DNA of 64,000 bases from Pseudomonas frederiksbergensis (GTDB lineage: Bacteria > Pseudomonadota > Gammaproteobacteria > Pseudomonadales > Pseudomonadaceae): positions 3,224,001 through 3,288,000 of the forward strand of contig NZ_CP017886.1 of assembly GCF_001874645.1 (NCBI RefSeq). The letters are read 5' to 3'. Below are positions 55,025-64,000 of the stretch, one piece after another; the stretch's first letter is position 1, and each line of letters opens with the position of its first letter. Below the pieces are notes generated by a model that was not told where the DNA came from, ran no database searches, and saw only the letters and a list, made by a program, of their open reading frames with translations. A program made the position numbers and the translations under genes.

Positions 55025-57295
55025 ATGAGCGATTCCCAGCACACCCTCAAACCCCACGCTGATCACGATCACAGCCACGGGCCAAAGCTTCAGCCGGTTC
55101 AGAAACACGATCACGCCAGTCACGGCGGTTCTTGCTGCTCCAGCACGGCGGCGCCTTCATTGATCAAACTCAGTGAAACACCGACCGATGGCGCACGCCT
55201 GAGCCGTTTTCGCATCGACGCCATGGACTGCCCGACCGAGCAGACGCTGATTCAGAACAAGCTCGGCAAGCTGGCGGGTGTGCAGCAACTGGAATTCAAC
55301 CTGATCAATCGCGTGCTGGGCGTGACCCACGACCTACCGAGCACTGCGCCGATCATCGACGCCATCAAGTCCATCGGCATGCTGGCCGAGCCGATCGGGG
55401 AGGGCACCGAGGCGGATGACAGTCGTCCGGCTCCGGTGAAAAAGCCCTGGTGGCCGTTGGCGGTGTCGGGCGTCGGGGCTTTGGCTGCCGAGGTGATTCA
55501 CTTCACCAGCGCCGCGCCGACCTGGGTGGTGGCCATCGTTGCGCTGATTTCGATCCTCAGCGGTGGTTTGGGCACCTACAAAAAGGGCTGGATCGCCCTG
55601 AAGAACCTCAACCTGAACATCAACGCGCTGATGAGCATCGCGGTGACCGGTGCGGTGTTGATCGGCCAATGGCCGGAAGCGGCGATGGTGATGTTCCTGT
55701 TCACCGTGGCCGAGCTGATCGAAGCCAAATCCCTGGACCGCGCGCGCAATGCAATCAGCGGGCTGATGCAGATGACCCCGGAAAAGGTCACCGTGCAGCA
55801 GGGAGACGGTAGCTGGATCGAACGTGAAGCGAAAAGTATCGATCTCGGTGCGCGAGTGCGGGTTCGTCCCGGCGAGCGTATTGGTCTGGATGGCGAAGTG
55901 CTGTCCGGCAGCTCGACCATCGACCAGGCACCAATCACCGGTGAAAGCCTGCCGGTCGAGAAAGCCGTCGGCGACAAAGTCTTCGCCGGGACCATCAACC
56001 AGGCCGGTTCGCTGGAATTCAAAGTGACCGCCGCCGCCAACAACTCGACCCTGGCGCGGATCATTCATGCCGTGGAAGCTGCCCAAGGCGCGCGGGCGCC
56101 GACCCAGCGGTTCGTCGATCGCTTCTCGACAATCTACACGCCGGTGGTGTTCATCTTTGCCTTGGCCGTGGCGCTCATTCCGCCGCTGTTCATGGGCGCG
56201 GCGTGGTTCGACTGGATCTACCGCGCACTGGTGCTGCTGGTGGTCGCGTGCCCTTGCGCACTGGTGATTTCCACCCCGGTGACCATCGTCAGCGGTCTCG
56301 CGGCGGCGGCGCGCAAAGGCATCCTGATCAAGGGCGGCGTGTACCTGGAGGGCGGTCACAAGCTCGATTACCTGGCGTTGGACAAGACCGGCACGATCAC
56401 CCACGGCAAACCGGTGCAGACCGATTACCTGTCCCTGGCCCCCACGGTCGAACACACCGCGCAGGTTCTGGCCGCCAGCCTCGCCGGGCGTTCGGATCAC
56501 CCGGTATCGCTGGCCATCGCCAACGCGGCTGTGGATAAACAGCTGACGCTGCTCGCTGTGGATAACTTCGAAGCGCTGACCGGCCGTGGCGTGCGCGGTG
56601 AGATCAATGGTCAGGTTTACCACTTGGGCAATCACCGCTTGGTGGAAGAACTGGGCCTGTGCTCGCCAGCGCTGGAAGAGAAACTGTTTGCCCTCGAAGA
56701 ACAGGGCAAGACCGTGGTGCTGTTGCTCGATACCTCTGGCCCGATGGCGCTGTTCGCCGTGGCCGATACGGTCAAGGCATCCAGCCGCGAAGCTATCCGG
56801 CAGCTGCATGAACTGGGTATCAAGACCTTGATGCTGACCGGCGACAACCCGCACACCGCTCGGGCGATTGCCGCCCAGGTGGGTATCGATCAGGCCCGGG
56901 GCGACCTGCTGCCGACCGACAAACTCAAGGCCATCGAAACCTTGTACGCTCAAGGGCATCGGGTCGGGATGGTCGGCGACGGCATCAACGATGCCCCGGC
57001 GCTGGCTCGTGCACAGATCGGTTTTGCCATGGCCGCTGCTGGCACCGACACAGCGATTGAAACCGCCGATGTCGCCCTGATGGACGATGATCTGCGAAAA
57101 ATACCGGCGTTTATTCGGTTGTCGCGGCAGACATCGAATATCCTCACGCAAAATATCGCCTTGGCGTTGGTCATCAAAGCGGTCTTTCTTGGGGTAACCT
57201 TCGTGGGTCTCGCCACCATGTGGATGGCGGTGTTCGCCGACATGGGCGTGGCCCTGCTGGTGGTGTTCAACGGTCTGCGCCTGTTGCGCAAATAA
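55025..57295 (+). CDS. cadA: Cd/Zn/Pb-exporting P-type ATPase
   Basis: 756 aa from MSDSQHTLKPHADHDHSHGP; the frame extends to 54890 but would read through the operator. The His-rich head is followed by a Cys pair (GGSCCSS) and a heavy-metal domain (FRIDAMDCPTEQTLIQNKLG). The core has the TGES actuator loop (ITGESLPVEKAVGDKVFAGT), the CPC metal site in LLVVACPCALVISTPVTIVS, the phosphorylated Asp in LDKTGTITHGKPVQ and the hinge MVGDGINDAPALARAQIGFA. It pumps Cd(II), Zn(II) and Pb(II) out of the cytoplasm. It diverges from cadR. Confidence 0.95.
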   Translation: MSDSQHTLKPHADHDHSHGPKLQPVQKHDHASHGGSCCSSTAAPSLIKLSETPTDGARLSRFRIDAMDCPTEQTLIQNKLGKLAGVQQLEFNLINRVLGVTHDLPSTAPIIDAIKSIGMLAEPIGEGTEADDSRPAPVKKPWWPLAVSGVGALAAEVIHFTSAAPTWVVAIVALISILSGGLGTYKKGWIALKNLNLNINALMSIAVTGAVLIGQWPEAAMVMFLFTVAELIEAKSLDRARNAISGLMQMTPEKVTVQQGDGSWIEREAKSIDLGARVRVRPGERIGLDGEVLSGSSTIDQAPITGESLPVEKAVGDKVFAGTINQAGSLEFKVTAAANNSTLARIIHAVEAAQGARAPTQRFVDRFSTIYTPVVFIFALAVALIPPLFMGAAWFDWIYRALVLLVVACPCALVISTPVTIVSGLAAAARKGILIKGGVYLEGGHKLDYLALDKTGTITHGKPVQTDYLSLAPTVEHTAQVLAASLAGRSDHPVSLAIANAAVDKQLTLLAVDNFEALTGRGVRGEINGQVYHLGNHRLVEELGLCSPALEEKLFALEEQGKTVVLLLDTSGPMALFAVADTVKASSREAIRQLHELGIKTLMLTGDNPHTARAIAAQVGIDQARGDLLPTDKLKAIETLYAQGHRVGMVGDGINDAPALARAQIGFAMAAAGTDTAIETADVALMDDDLRKIPAFIRLSRQTSNILTQNIALALVIKAVFLGVTFVGLATMWMAVFADMGVALLVVFNGLRLLRK

Positions 57296-57311
57296 TCGAT
57301 GCGAGGGTTAA

Positions 57312-58175
57312 GTGCTGAGTGCCGAGCTGAAGGCTTTTTACAGGGTCGCGCGTTTGGGGAGCATTACCCTCGCGGCGAAAAAGCTCGGCCTGAGCCAACC
57401 CACGGTGACCACCCAGATTCGTCATCTGGAAAGCCAGTACTCGGTTGAACTGTTCTATCGCGGCGGTCGTCGGCTGACGGTCAGCGAGGACGGTGCGCGG
57501 TTGCTGCCGATGGTCAAAGCGCTGTTGCAACAGGAAGCCGATATCGAGTTTTTCCTGCGTAACAGCGGCCAGGTCCAGGGCGCGTTGCGTATTGCCGCCA
57601 CTGCGCCGTATTACATCCTCGACCTGGTGAAAACCTTCCGCGAGCGCCTGCCGCAGGTGGAAGTCTCGGTGGAAATCGGCAACTCCCAGCAGGTGCTCGA
57701 AGCCCTTGAGGAATACCGGGTCGACATCGCCGCTTCCTCGCAATTACTCGAAGACCCACGGTTGATCCGCCGCGTGCTGGGCAGCGATCCGCTGGTGTTG
57801 GCGGTGCACCGCAACCATCCGCTGGCGGTGCATGATCATGTGCCGCTGAGTGCGTTGGTCGGGCATACCTTGCTGATGCGTGAAACTGGCTCAACCACCC
57901 GTCGCCTGACTGAAGAGTTGCTGGCGACTGCCGGAGTGAGTTTTGGCCCGTTGCTGGAGATCGGCAGCCGTGAGTCGATTCGTGAAGCGGTGCTGCGCAA
58001 CATCGGCATCAGCATCATCGCCCGCCAGGAAGTGCCCCATGATCCGCAACTGCGGGTGCTGACCCTCGAAAACGCCCCGCAGATCCCCGAATACCTGTAC
58101 TGCCTCAAAGAGCGCAAAGGCGCCCGCCTGCCGGCAGCGTTTCTCGGCTTGGCGCAGGAAATGGCCCCGGCCTAG
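57312..58175 (+). CDS. LysR family transcriptional regulator (phosphonate locus)
   Basis: 287 aa with a GTG start. The winged helix-turn-helix (about 1-60) is AFYRVARLGSITLAAKKLGL with SQPTVTTQIRHLE. The effector domain (about 90-280) has the pattern ALRIAATAPYYILDLVKTFR. It lies just upstream of the phosphonate ABC genes on the same strand and probably activates them in response to a phosphonate (inference). Confidence 0.87.
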   Translation: MLSAELKAFYRVARLGSITLAAKKLGLSQPTVTTQIRHLESQYSVELFYRGGRRLTVSEDGARLLPMVKALLQQEADIEFFLRNSGQVQGALRIAATAPYYILDLVKTFRERLPQVEVSVEIGNSQQVLEALEEYRVDIAASSQLLEDPRLIRRVLGSDPLVLAVHRNHPLAVHDHVPLSALVGHTLLMRETGSTTRRLTEELLATAGVSFGPLLEIGSRESIREAVLRNIGISIIARQEVPHDPQLRVLTLENAPQIPEYLYCLKERKGARLPAAFLGLAQEMAPA

Positions 58176-58177
58176 AT

Positions 58178-58266
58178 CAAAAGATCGTCCGAACGCGGCC
58201 CGAACCTGCGGCAGCTCCTTGGGAAATGCGTCCGTCGTAGGAGCTGCCGCAGGCTGCGATCTTTTA
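58178..58266. repeat. Inverted REP pair with a disrupted left arm (GATCGCAGCC family)
   Basis: AAAAGATCG is followed by a foreign segment TCCGAACGCGGCCCGAA before CCTGCGGCAGCTCC resumes; the right unit GTAGGAGCTGCCGCAGGCTG with CGATCTTTT is intact. The left core has been rearranged. Confidence 0.8.
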
Positions 58267-58377
58267 AGGCCCAACCAAAATCCCCGAATACCACTATCGG
58301 CCGTTTTTGCCTCACTGCCACATGACCGACGCATTACAAACCTAGGATGGCCTTCATCTGCTTGATGAGGTCCGTCC

Positions 58378-59454
58378 ATGAACCACCCGAACGCAACTGC
58401 CCAGGTCTTCCCCGGTGCGCCGATGAAGGTGCGCGGTATCGAGAAACGCTTTGGCGCCTTCACTGCGCTGGATAACGTTTCGCTGGAGGTCGCCGCGGGT
58501 GAACTGGTGTGCCTGCTCGGGCCTTCCGGTTGCGGCAAAACCACGTTGCTGCGCTGCATCGCGGGTCTGGAACGCCAGGATCGTGGCGAGTTGTACCTTG
58601 GTGATCGGAACGTATCCCTGCTGGCACCGCAGGCTCGGGACTACGGCATTCTGTTCCAGTCCTACGCACTGTTCCCCAACCTCACCGTCGAAGCCAACAT
58701 TGCCTACGGCCTGGCCGGCGGTGGCCGCGAGGAAGTGCGTAAGCGCGTGGCGCAGATGCTCGAACTGGTGGGTCTGATCGGTAGCGAAAAGAAATACCCC
58801 GGCCAATTGTCCGGCGGTCAGCAACAGCGCGTCGCGTTGGCCCGTGCCTTGGCGCCGGCACCGTCGTTGCTGCTGCTGGACGAGCCGATGTCGGCCCTCG
58901 ACGCCCGGGTTCGCGAGCATCTGTGCACCGAGCTGCGCCAATTGCAGCGCAACCTCGGCATCACCACGTTGATGGTCACCCACAACCAGGACGAGGCCAT
59001 GCTGATGGCCGACCGTATCGCCGTGATGAACAACGGCAAGGTCGAGCAGTACGCCACGCCGCAGGAAATCTATAACCGTCCAGCCACGCCGTTTGTCGCC
59101 GAGTTCGTCGGGCAGGGCAACTGGCTGCCGTTCCAGCGCAACAGTGACAGCCACGCGCAGGTCGGCGGAATGAATGTGCGCCTGGCCGACAACTGCGGCA
59201 AAGCCGCGTCGGGTCGACTGTTCTGCCGCCCGGAAGCGATCAGCATCAACCCGCCGGTGCATGAGGAAAACCTGTTTGCGGCCAAGGTCCGCGAAATCAC
59301 CTTCCTCGGCAATCGCTGCCGGATGAGCTTTGAACTCAACCAGCTCCCTGGGCATGCATTGCTCGCCGAACTGGCGCCAGAAGCCATGCCGCGCCTCGGT
59401 GCTCAGGACATCATGGTTGCCTTGCCGCCGCGCAGCTTGCAGGTGTTTGCCTGA
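58378..59454 (+). CDS. 2-aminoethylphosphonate-type ABC transporter ATP-binding protein
   Basis: 358 aa. Walker A GPSGCGKTTLLRCIAGL, signature [15 protein letters not shown], Walker B LLLLDEPMSALD, switch His in LMVTHNQDEAMLMADR and a C-terminal TOBE domain. The set of genes around it matches the putative phosphonate importer PhnS2T2U2. Its TGA overlaps the permease start by one base. Confidence 0.87.
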   Translation: MNHPNATAQVFPGAPMKVRGIEKRFGAFTALDNVSLEVAAGELVCLLGPSGCGKTTLLRCIAGLERQDRGELYLGDRNVSLLAPQARDYGILFQSYALFPNLTVEANIAYGLAGGGREEVRKRVAQMLELVGLIGSEKKYPGQLSGGQQQRVALARALAPAPSLLLLDEPMSALDARVREHLCTELRQLQRNLGITTLMVTHNQDEAMLMADRIAVMNNGKVEQYATPQEIYNRPATPFVAEFVGQGNWLPFQRNSDSHAQVGGMNVRLADNCGKAASGRLFCRPEAISINPPVHEENLFAAKVREITFLGNRCRMSFELNQLPGHALLAELAPEAMPRLGAQDIMVALPPRSLQVFA

Positions 59455-61178
59455 TGAGCGCGCAAATCGCGCTGCCGATACCGCACAAGCAGGTTCGGCA
59501 GACTTCCCGCGCCGAAATCGGCGACCGGGTGTTCGTGGTCGGCGGCAAAGTGCTGCTGCTGTGCCTGCTCAGCGTCGCGGTATTGATGCCGCTGCTGGCG
59601 ATCTTCTGGCGCGGCTTCAGCAGCGACGCCGGGCAGGGCGGTGGTCTGGTCGCGGCTCGCGAACTGCTGACCAGCGACAACTTCCACTGGTTGCTGGGCA
59701 ATAGCCTGAAAGTCTCCCTCAGTGTGGCGGCCATTGTTGTGCCGCTGGCCTACCTGTTTGCCTACGCGCTGCAACGCACTCTGATTCCCGGCAAGGCGAT
59801 CTGGCGCGGCATGTCGTTGCTGCCATTGATGGCACCGTCGATGCTGCCGGGCATTGCGCTCGTGTACCTGTTCGGTAACCAGGGCCTGTTGCGCGGGCTG
59901 CTGCCTGAGAACATCTACGGCTTCTGGGGCATCGTCCTCGGTGAAGTGATTTACACCTTCCCCCACGCCTTGATGATCCTGCTGTCGGCGTTGTCGCTGG
60001 CCGATGCGCGCTTGTTCGATGCGGCGTCGAGCATGGGCGCCAGTCCCGCCAAGGCCTTTCGCAGCATCACCTGGCCGGCGACCCGGCAAGCGGTGTTCGC
60101 CGCGTTCTGCCTGGTGTTCACCCTGACCATCACCGATTTTGGTGTGCCGGTGGTGGTCGGTGGCGACTATCAAGTGCTGGCGCTGGAAGCCTACAAAGCG
60201 GTGGTCGGCCAGCAGCAATTCGGTCGCGGTGCACTGATCGGCATGGTGCTGCTGCTGCCGGCACTGTTCAGTTTCGGCGTCGACGCCTGGTTGCGCCGTC
60301 GTCATGGCGATTCCATGAGCGGTCGGGCGCAAGTCTTTCAACCGGCACCGTCGCGGCTGCGGGACGGTTGCTATCTGGTCATCGTGTTGCTGATCTGCGC
60401 CGCGCTGCTGTTGGTGTTCGGCATGGCGGTGTATTCGTCGCTGGTGAAATTCTGGCCGTACAACCTGTCGCTGTCGCTCAATCACTACCAGTTCGGCGAC
60501 ACTGCTGGTGGCGGCTGGCTGGCTTATGGCAACAGCGTGAAGATGGCCTTGTGCACGGCGTTGATCGGCAGCGGTTTGATTTTTACCGGTGCCTATCTGA
60601 TGGAGAAAACCCGTGGTCAGCGCGGCTTGAACCTGGTGCTGCGGATGCTCAGCTTCGTGCCGATGGCGGTACCGGGTCTGGTTCTGGGCCTGGGCTACGT
60701 GTTTTTCTTCAACCTGAGCGGCAACCCGCTGCATGTGTTCTACGGGACCATGACCCTGCTGGTGGTCTGCACCATTGCGCACTATCTGACCACCGCGCAA
60801 ATGACCGCCACGACCGCGCTGCGTCAACTTGACGCCGAGTTCGAAGCCGCCGCGCTGTCGCTCAAGGCGCCGCTGTACCGCCACTACCTGCGCGTCACCG
60901 TGCCGATCTGCCTGCCGGCGTTGCTGGACATTGTGCGCTACCTGTTCGTCTCGGCGATGACCACGGTGTCGGCGGCGATCTTCCTCTACAGCCCCGACAC
61001 GATCCTCGCCGCAGTGGCGGTGCTGAACATGGACGACGCCGGCAACGTTGGCGGCGCGGCAGCCATGTCGACCCTGATTCTGTTCACCTCGGCGGGCGTT
61101 TCCCTGCTCCTGGCCTGGACTTCGCGCGGCTTGCTGCGCCGCTCCCAGGCCTGGCGGCAAACCGCGCCCGGCAACTGA
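59454..61178 (+). CDS. 2-aminoethylphosphonate-type ABC transporter permease, double length
   Basis: 574 aa with two fused permease domains, each with about six helices and an EAA-type loop (LFDAASSMGASPAKAFRSIT and FEAAALSLKAPLYRHYLRVT). The duplication gives the full transmembrane channel in one chain, typical of iron(III)/phosphonate-type importers of this group. It follows the ATPase with a one-base overlap. Confidence 0.88.
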   Translation: MSAQIALPIPHKQVRQTSRAEIGDRVFVVGGKVLLLCLLSVAVLMPLLAIFWRGFSSDAGQGGGLVAARELLTSDNFHWLLGNSLKVSLSVAAIVVPLAYLFAYALQRTLIPGKAIWRGMSLLPLMAPSMLPGIALVYLFGNQGLLRGLLPENIYGFWGIVLGEVIYTFPHALMILLSALSLADARLFDAASSMGASPAKAFRSITWPATRQAVFAAFCLVFTLTITDFGVPVVVGGDYQVLALEAYKAVVGQQQFGRGALIGMVLLLPALFSFGVDAWLRRRHGDSMSGRAQVFQPAPSRLRDGCYLVIVLLICAALLLVFGMAVYSSLVKFWPYNLSLSLNHYQFGDTAGGGWLAYGNSVKMALCTALIGSGLIFTGAYLMEKTRGQRGLNLVLRMLSFVPMAVPGLVLGLGYVFFFNLSGNPLHVFYGTMTLLVVCTIAHYLTTAQMTATTALRQLDAEFEAAALSLKAPLYRHYLRVTVPICLPALLDIVRYLFVSAMTTVSAAIFLYSPDTILAAVAVLNMDDAGNVGGAAAMSTLILFTSAGVSLLLAWTSRGLLRRSQAWRQTAPGN

Positions 61179-61233
61179 TCCCGCTCACCCATTTACCCCC
61201 GCACTCTGATCCGCACTTAAAAGGAGCCGCACC

Positions 61234-62259
61234 ATGTTCAAGCCCCTGGCTCTTGCCGCTGCTGTCCTCTCTGCTTTCAGCCTGAATGCGTTTGCCGCGA
61301 AAACCGAGTTGACGGTTTACACCGCTCTGGAAGCCGAGCAACTGAAGTCCTACAAAGAGGCTTTCGAAAAGGCCAATCCAGACGTCGAGATCAAGTGGGT
61401 GCGCGATTCCACCGGGATCATCACCGCCAAACTGCTGGCCGAAAAAGCCCGCCCGCAGGCTGACGCAGTCTGGGGCCTGGCCGCGTCCAGCCTGGCGATT
61501 CTCGATCAGCAAGGCATGCTGCAAAGCTACGCGCCGAAAGACCTGGGCAAGATCGGCGGCAACTACCGCGACGCCGCCAACCCGCCAGCCTGGGTCGGCA
61601 TGGACGTGTGGGCGGCAACCATTTGCTTCAACACGGTCGAAGCCGAGAAACAAGGCCTGACCAAACCGGTGAGCTGGCAGGACCTGACCAAGCCTGAATA
61701 CAAAGGCAAGATCGTCATGCCGAACCCGGCGTCGTCCGGCACCGGTTTCCTCGACGTCAGCGCCTGGCTGCAAACCTTCGGCGAGAAGCAGGGCTGGCAG
61801 TACATGGACGCGCTGCACCAGAACATCGGCCAGTACGTTCACTCCGGTTCCAAACCGTGCAAGCTGGCCGCTTCCGGCGAATTCCCGATCGGCATCTCCT
61901 TCGAATACCCGGCCGTGCAGTTGAAGCGCCAGGGCGCACCGCTGGACATCATCCTGCCGAAAGAAGGCCTGGGCTGGGAAATCGAAGCCACCGCCGTGAT
62001 CAAGGGCACACCGCATGAAGACGCCGCGAAGAAACTCGCCGACTTCTCCGCAAGTCCCGCGGCGATGGAGCTGTACAAGGAAAACTTCGCGGTCCTCGCC
62101 CAGCCTGGTATCGCCAAGCCGCAGACCGAATTGCCGGCCGACTACGAGCAACGCCTGATCAAGAACGACTTCGCCTGGGCCTCGAAAAACCGCGACGAGA
62201 TCCTCACCGAATGGCGCAAGCGTTATGACGGCAAGTCCGAGAAAGTGGTTGCCAAGTAA
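61234..62259 (+). CDS. 2-aminoethylphosphonate-type ABC transporter substrate-binding protein
   Basis: 341 aa with a strong AAAAGGAGCC ribosome site and signal peptide (MFKPLALAAAVLSAFSLNAF, cleaved at FAA|KTELTVYT). The SBP fold shows LTVYTALEAEQLKSYKEAFE, IKWVRDSTGIITAKLLAEKA and ASSGTGFLDVSAWLQTFGEK, typical of the Fbp/AEP-binding group. It should deliver phosphonates to the permease. Iron transport is the alternative, but the downstream oxygenase favours phosphonates. Confidence 0.87.
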   Translation: MFKPLALAAAVLSAFSLNAFAAKTELTVYTALEAEQLKSYKEAFEKANPDVEIKWVRDSTGIITAKLLAEKARPQADAVWGLAASSLAILDQQGMLQSYAPKDLGKIGGNYRDAANPPAWVGMDVWAATICFNTVEAEKQGLTKPVSWQDLTKPEYKGKIVMPNPASSGTGFLDVSAWLQTFGEKQGWQYMDALHQNIGQYVHSGSKPCKLAASGEFPIGISFEYPAVQLKRQGAPLDIILPKEGLGWEIEATAVIKGTPHEDAAKKLADFSASPAAMELYKENFAVLAQPGIAKPQTELPADYEQRLIKNDFAWASKNRDEILTEWRKRYDGKSEKVVAK

Positions 62260-62284
62260 TTTCTTCGTAGGCTGATAGGGCCAC

Positions 62285-62348
62285 ATCGCGAGCAAGCTCG
62301 CTCCCACATTGACCGCGCAAAACCTGTGGGAGCGAGCTTGCTCGCGAT
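62285..62348. repeat. Long perfect inverted repeat (CGCGAGCAAGCTCGCTCCCA family REP)
   Basis: Two perfect 24-bp arms (62285-62308 and 62325-62348) with a 16-bp loop. This is the abundant REP family of the P. fluorescens/putida lineage, seen once here, between the binding-protein and oxidoreductase genes. Confidence 0.93.
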
Positions 62349-62375
62349 AGCGGTTCTGAATTCAGGACAAACTTC

Positions 62376-63509
62376 ATGACACACCACAGCGACATGCTAA
62401 TCGTCGGCGCCGGCATTCTCGGCCTTTCCCACGCTTACGCCGCGGCCAGGCGCGGGCTCAAGGTCAAGGTCTTCGAGCGCAGCGCCACGCCGTTGGGGGC
62501 CTCGGTGCGCAACTTTGGTCAAGCGCTGGTCACCGGCCAACCGCCGGGGCAGATGCTCGAACTGGCCAAGGCCAGCCGCGAAATCTGGGGCCAATGGGCG
62601 CAACGGGCAGGCTTGCAGATCAAGCGCAACGGCTCGTATTTATTTGCTCGTACCGAAGCGGAAGAGCAACTGCTGGAAGCCTTCTGTGCTGGCCGCGCTA
62701 TCGAACACGGTTACCGCGTCGAGCTGTTGCGCGGCGCCGCATTGGGCGATGTGTACGGCGGCCAGTTCCGTCATCACCGTGCGGCATTGCATGGCCTGGA
62801 TGACCAGCAACTGTATTCGCGCGAAGCGATTCCAGCGTTGATCGACTACCTGCGCCGCGACCTCGGCGTGGAGTTTCACTTCTCCACTCTGGTACGCGAC
62901 ATCGAACCCGGCCGCGTGCACAGCACCGCCGGCAGCTTCACCGGCGAGCAGATCATCGTCTGTTCCGGCCACGATTATCAGACCCTGCTGGCCGAGCCGA
63001 TCGCTGCGCTCAAACCGCAGGTCTGCCGTTTGCAAATGCTCCGCGCGCGGCCGCCGATCAACCTCAATCTGCAACATGCGCTGCTCACCGGTTTGAGCTG
63101 CGTGCACTACGGCGCCTTCGCCGATTTGCCGGAAGCTGCGGCAGTGCAAACGCATATTCTGCGCGAGGCGCCCCATCTGCATGAACACGGCATTCACCTG
63201 CTGATCAGCCCGACGCCGCAGGGTGAACTGATCATTGGCGATTCCCACGACTACGGCAGCGACCCTTCACCCTTCAACGCGGAACAGGTCGACAACTGGT
63301 TGATCGAACTGGCCGAGCAGACCCTTGGCTGCAAGGTGCAGGTGGTCGAGCGCTGGCAGGGTGTTTATGGGGCGCGTGGACCCGCACCGTTTTCGTTCCT
63401 GCAGGCCGCGCCGGGCGTGCATGCCGCGTTGATGCACACGGGCGTCGGCATGAGCGTCGGGCCGGCGATGGCTGAACGTAACGTCAGGACCTTGCTGGGA
63501 GAACACTGA
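62376..63509 (+). CDS. FAD-dependent oxidoreductase of the phosphonate operon (glycine-oxidase-like)
   Basis: 377 aa DAO-family flavoprotein. The dinucleotide motif is MLIVGAGILGLSHAYAAARR, and the C-terminal substrate/FAD strand reads WQGVYGARGPAPFSFLQAAP. This type (TIGR03364 in my recollection) recurs with phosphonate importers and PhnZ-like genes and probably oxidises an amino- or N-methylamino-alkylphosphonate. It starts 27 bp after the REP element and overlaps the next gene by one base (TGATG). Confidence 0.85.
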   Translation: MTHHSDMLIVGAGILGLSHAYAAARRGLKVKVFERSATPLGASVRNFGQALVTGQPPGQMLELAKASREIWGQWAQRAGLQIKRNGSYLFARTEAEEQLLEAFCAGRAIEHGYRVELLRGAALGDVYGGQFRHHRAALHGLDDQQLYSREAIPALIDYLRRDLGVEFHFSTLVRDIEPGRVHSTAGSFTGEQIIVCSGHDYQTLLAEPIAALKPQVCRLQMLRARPPINLNLQHALLTGLSCVHYGAFADLPEAAAVQTHILREAPHLHEHGIHLLISPTPQGELIIGDSHDYGSDPSPFNAEQVDNWLIELAEQTLGCKVQVVERWQGVYGARGPAPFSFLQAAPGVHAALMHTGVGMSVGPAMAERNVRTLLGEH

Positions 63510-64000
63510 TGGGTCGCAACGAACAGGTGATCGCCGACGTGTTCGGCTGGTACGAGCGCTTCGGCGACAGCGACTACATCGGTGAACCGGTGTCGCAGAT
63601 CGAGCACATGTCCCAGGCCGCCGAACTGGCCATTGCCGAAGGCTTCGACGATGAAGTGGTGCTGGCTGCGTTCTTCCATGACATCGGGCATCTCTGCGCC
63701 GAGAATGCCGAAAACATGGGCGGCTTTGGCGTGGTCAGCCATGAACGCCTCGGCGCCGATTACTTGCGCCGGTTGGGCTTTGGCGAACGCATGGCGCGGT
63801 TGGTGGAATACCACGTTCAGGCCAAGCGCTACCTGACGTTCAACGAACCGGGCTACTACGAGCGCTTGAGCGAGGCCAGTCGGCGCACGCTGGAGTATCA
63901 GGGGGGAGTGATGACGGCTGAAGAGGCGCAGGCGTTTGAACGCGATCCGTTGTGTGCGATCAGCCTGCGGATGCGCCAGTGGGATGAGCAGGCGAAGGAG
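63509..64000 (+). CDS. PhnZ-like HD-domain oxygenase (partial, cut by window end)
   Basis: 164 codons to the window edge, no stop seen. The residues known from PhnZ, a mixed-valent diiron oxygenase that cleaves (R)-1-hydroxy-2-aminoethylphosphonate, are present: Tyr23 and Glu26 (DYIGEP), His33 (QIEHMSQ), His57-Asp58 (AAFFHDIGHL), His78 (VVSHERLG), His102 (VEYHVQAK) and Asp159 (MRQWDEQAK). Spacing matches PhnZ within two residues (PhnZ numbers from memory). The PhnY dioxygenase that would make the substrate is not in the window. Confidence 0.87.
   Translation, partial: MGRNEQVIADVFGWYERFGDSDYIGEPVSQIEHMSQAAELAIAEGFDDEVVLAAFFHDIGHLCAENAENMGGFGVVSHERLGADYLRRLGFGERMARLVEYHVQAKRYLTFNEPGYYERLSEASRRTLEYQGGVMTAEEAQAFERDPLCAISLRMRQWDEQAKE

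Noticed and set aside
55334..57151. 605-codon minus-strand frame across cadA
   Set aside because: Antisense of a complete P-type ATPase; composition is that of a shadow frame.
59403..61160. 585-codon minus-strand frame across the phosphonate permease
   Set aside because: Shadow of the permease gene; extreme Gln/His/Arg content and no recognisable domain.

Overview
The window is a contiguous piece of a Pseudomonas chromosome, most likely from the P. fluorescens group. The evidence is gene content and order resembling the P. aeruginosa spu to lgt-thyA stretch, high G+C with strong codon bias in core genes, and about eleven copies of a short REP-type palindrome (core GATCGCAGCCTGCGGCAGCT) in intergenic gaps, plus single copies of two other REP families.

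Layout. 1-4.8 kb: start of an unidentified minus-strand gene, an Lrp/AsnC regulator, a CYTH-CHAD triphosphatase, argE and argA. 5.4-6.8 kb: an OprD-type porin. 7.1-12.6 kb: sulfur-starvation block lsfA-ssuEADCBF for alkanesulfonate uptake and desulfonation. 12.7-13.3 kb: a TetR regulator. 13.6-24 kb: the polyamine (spu/puu) block, with two glutamine-synthetase-like gamma-glutamylpolyamine synthetases, a gamma-Glu-GABA hydrolase gene that has lost its catalytic core, a putrescine aminotransferase, and an ABC importer with two binding proteins. 24.1-26.5 kb: a HacB-like penicillin/AHL acylase.

26.5-32.9 kb is an accessory island with clearly lower G+C and different codon use. It carries an acyl-CoA dehydrogenase, then a tight operon: class III aminotransferase, FlK-like thioesterase, a tiny ORF with an in-frame amber codon under a very strong Shine-Dalgarno sequence, a pre-ATP-grasp/ATP-grasp ligase resembling PGM1-type peptide ligases, and an MFS exporter. 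I do not recognise this combination. It looks like a small biosynthetic system for a modified amino acid or short peptide and is the most interesting part of the window.

33-52 kb returns to core genes: a thioredoxin-like protein, alpha/beta hydrolase, DUF2059, 2OG-Fe oxygenase, DUF523, a periplasmic binding protein, DUF4399, serA with its partner D-2-hydroxyglutarate dehydrogenase, an FAH-family enzyme, rpiA, ilvA, DUF2269, a HAD phosphatase, rppH-ptsP, NRDE, TauE/SafE, lgt and thyA. 52-57.3 kb: a small secreted protein, a PAP2 phosphatase, an MFS transporter and the divergent cadR/cadA metal-efflux pair with a MerR-type operator. 57.3-64 kb: a phosphonate (2-aminoethylphosphonate-type) locus of LysR regulator, ABC importer (ATPase, double-length permease, binding protein), FAD amine oxidase and a PhnZ-like HD oxygenase cut by the window edge. 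No rRNA, tRNA, CRISPR array or intact insertion sequence was seen.
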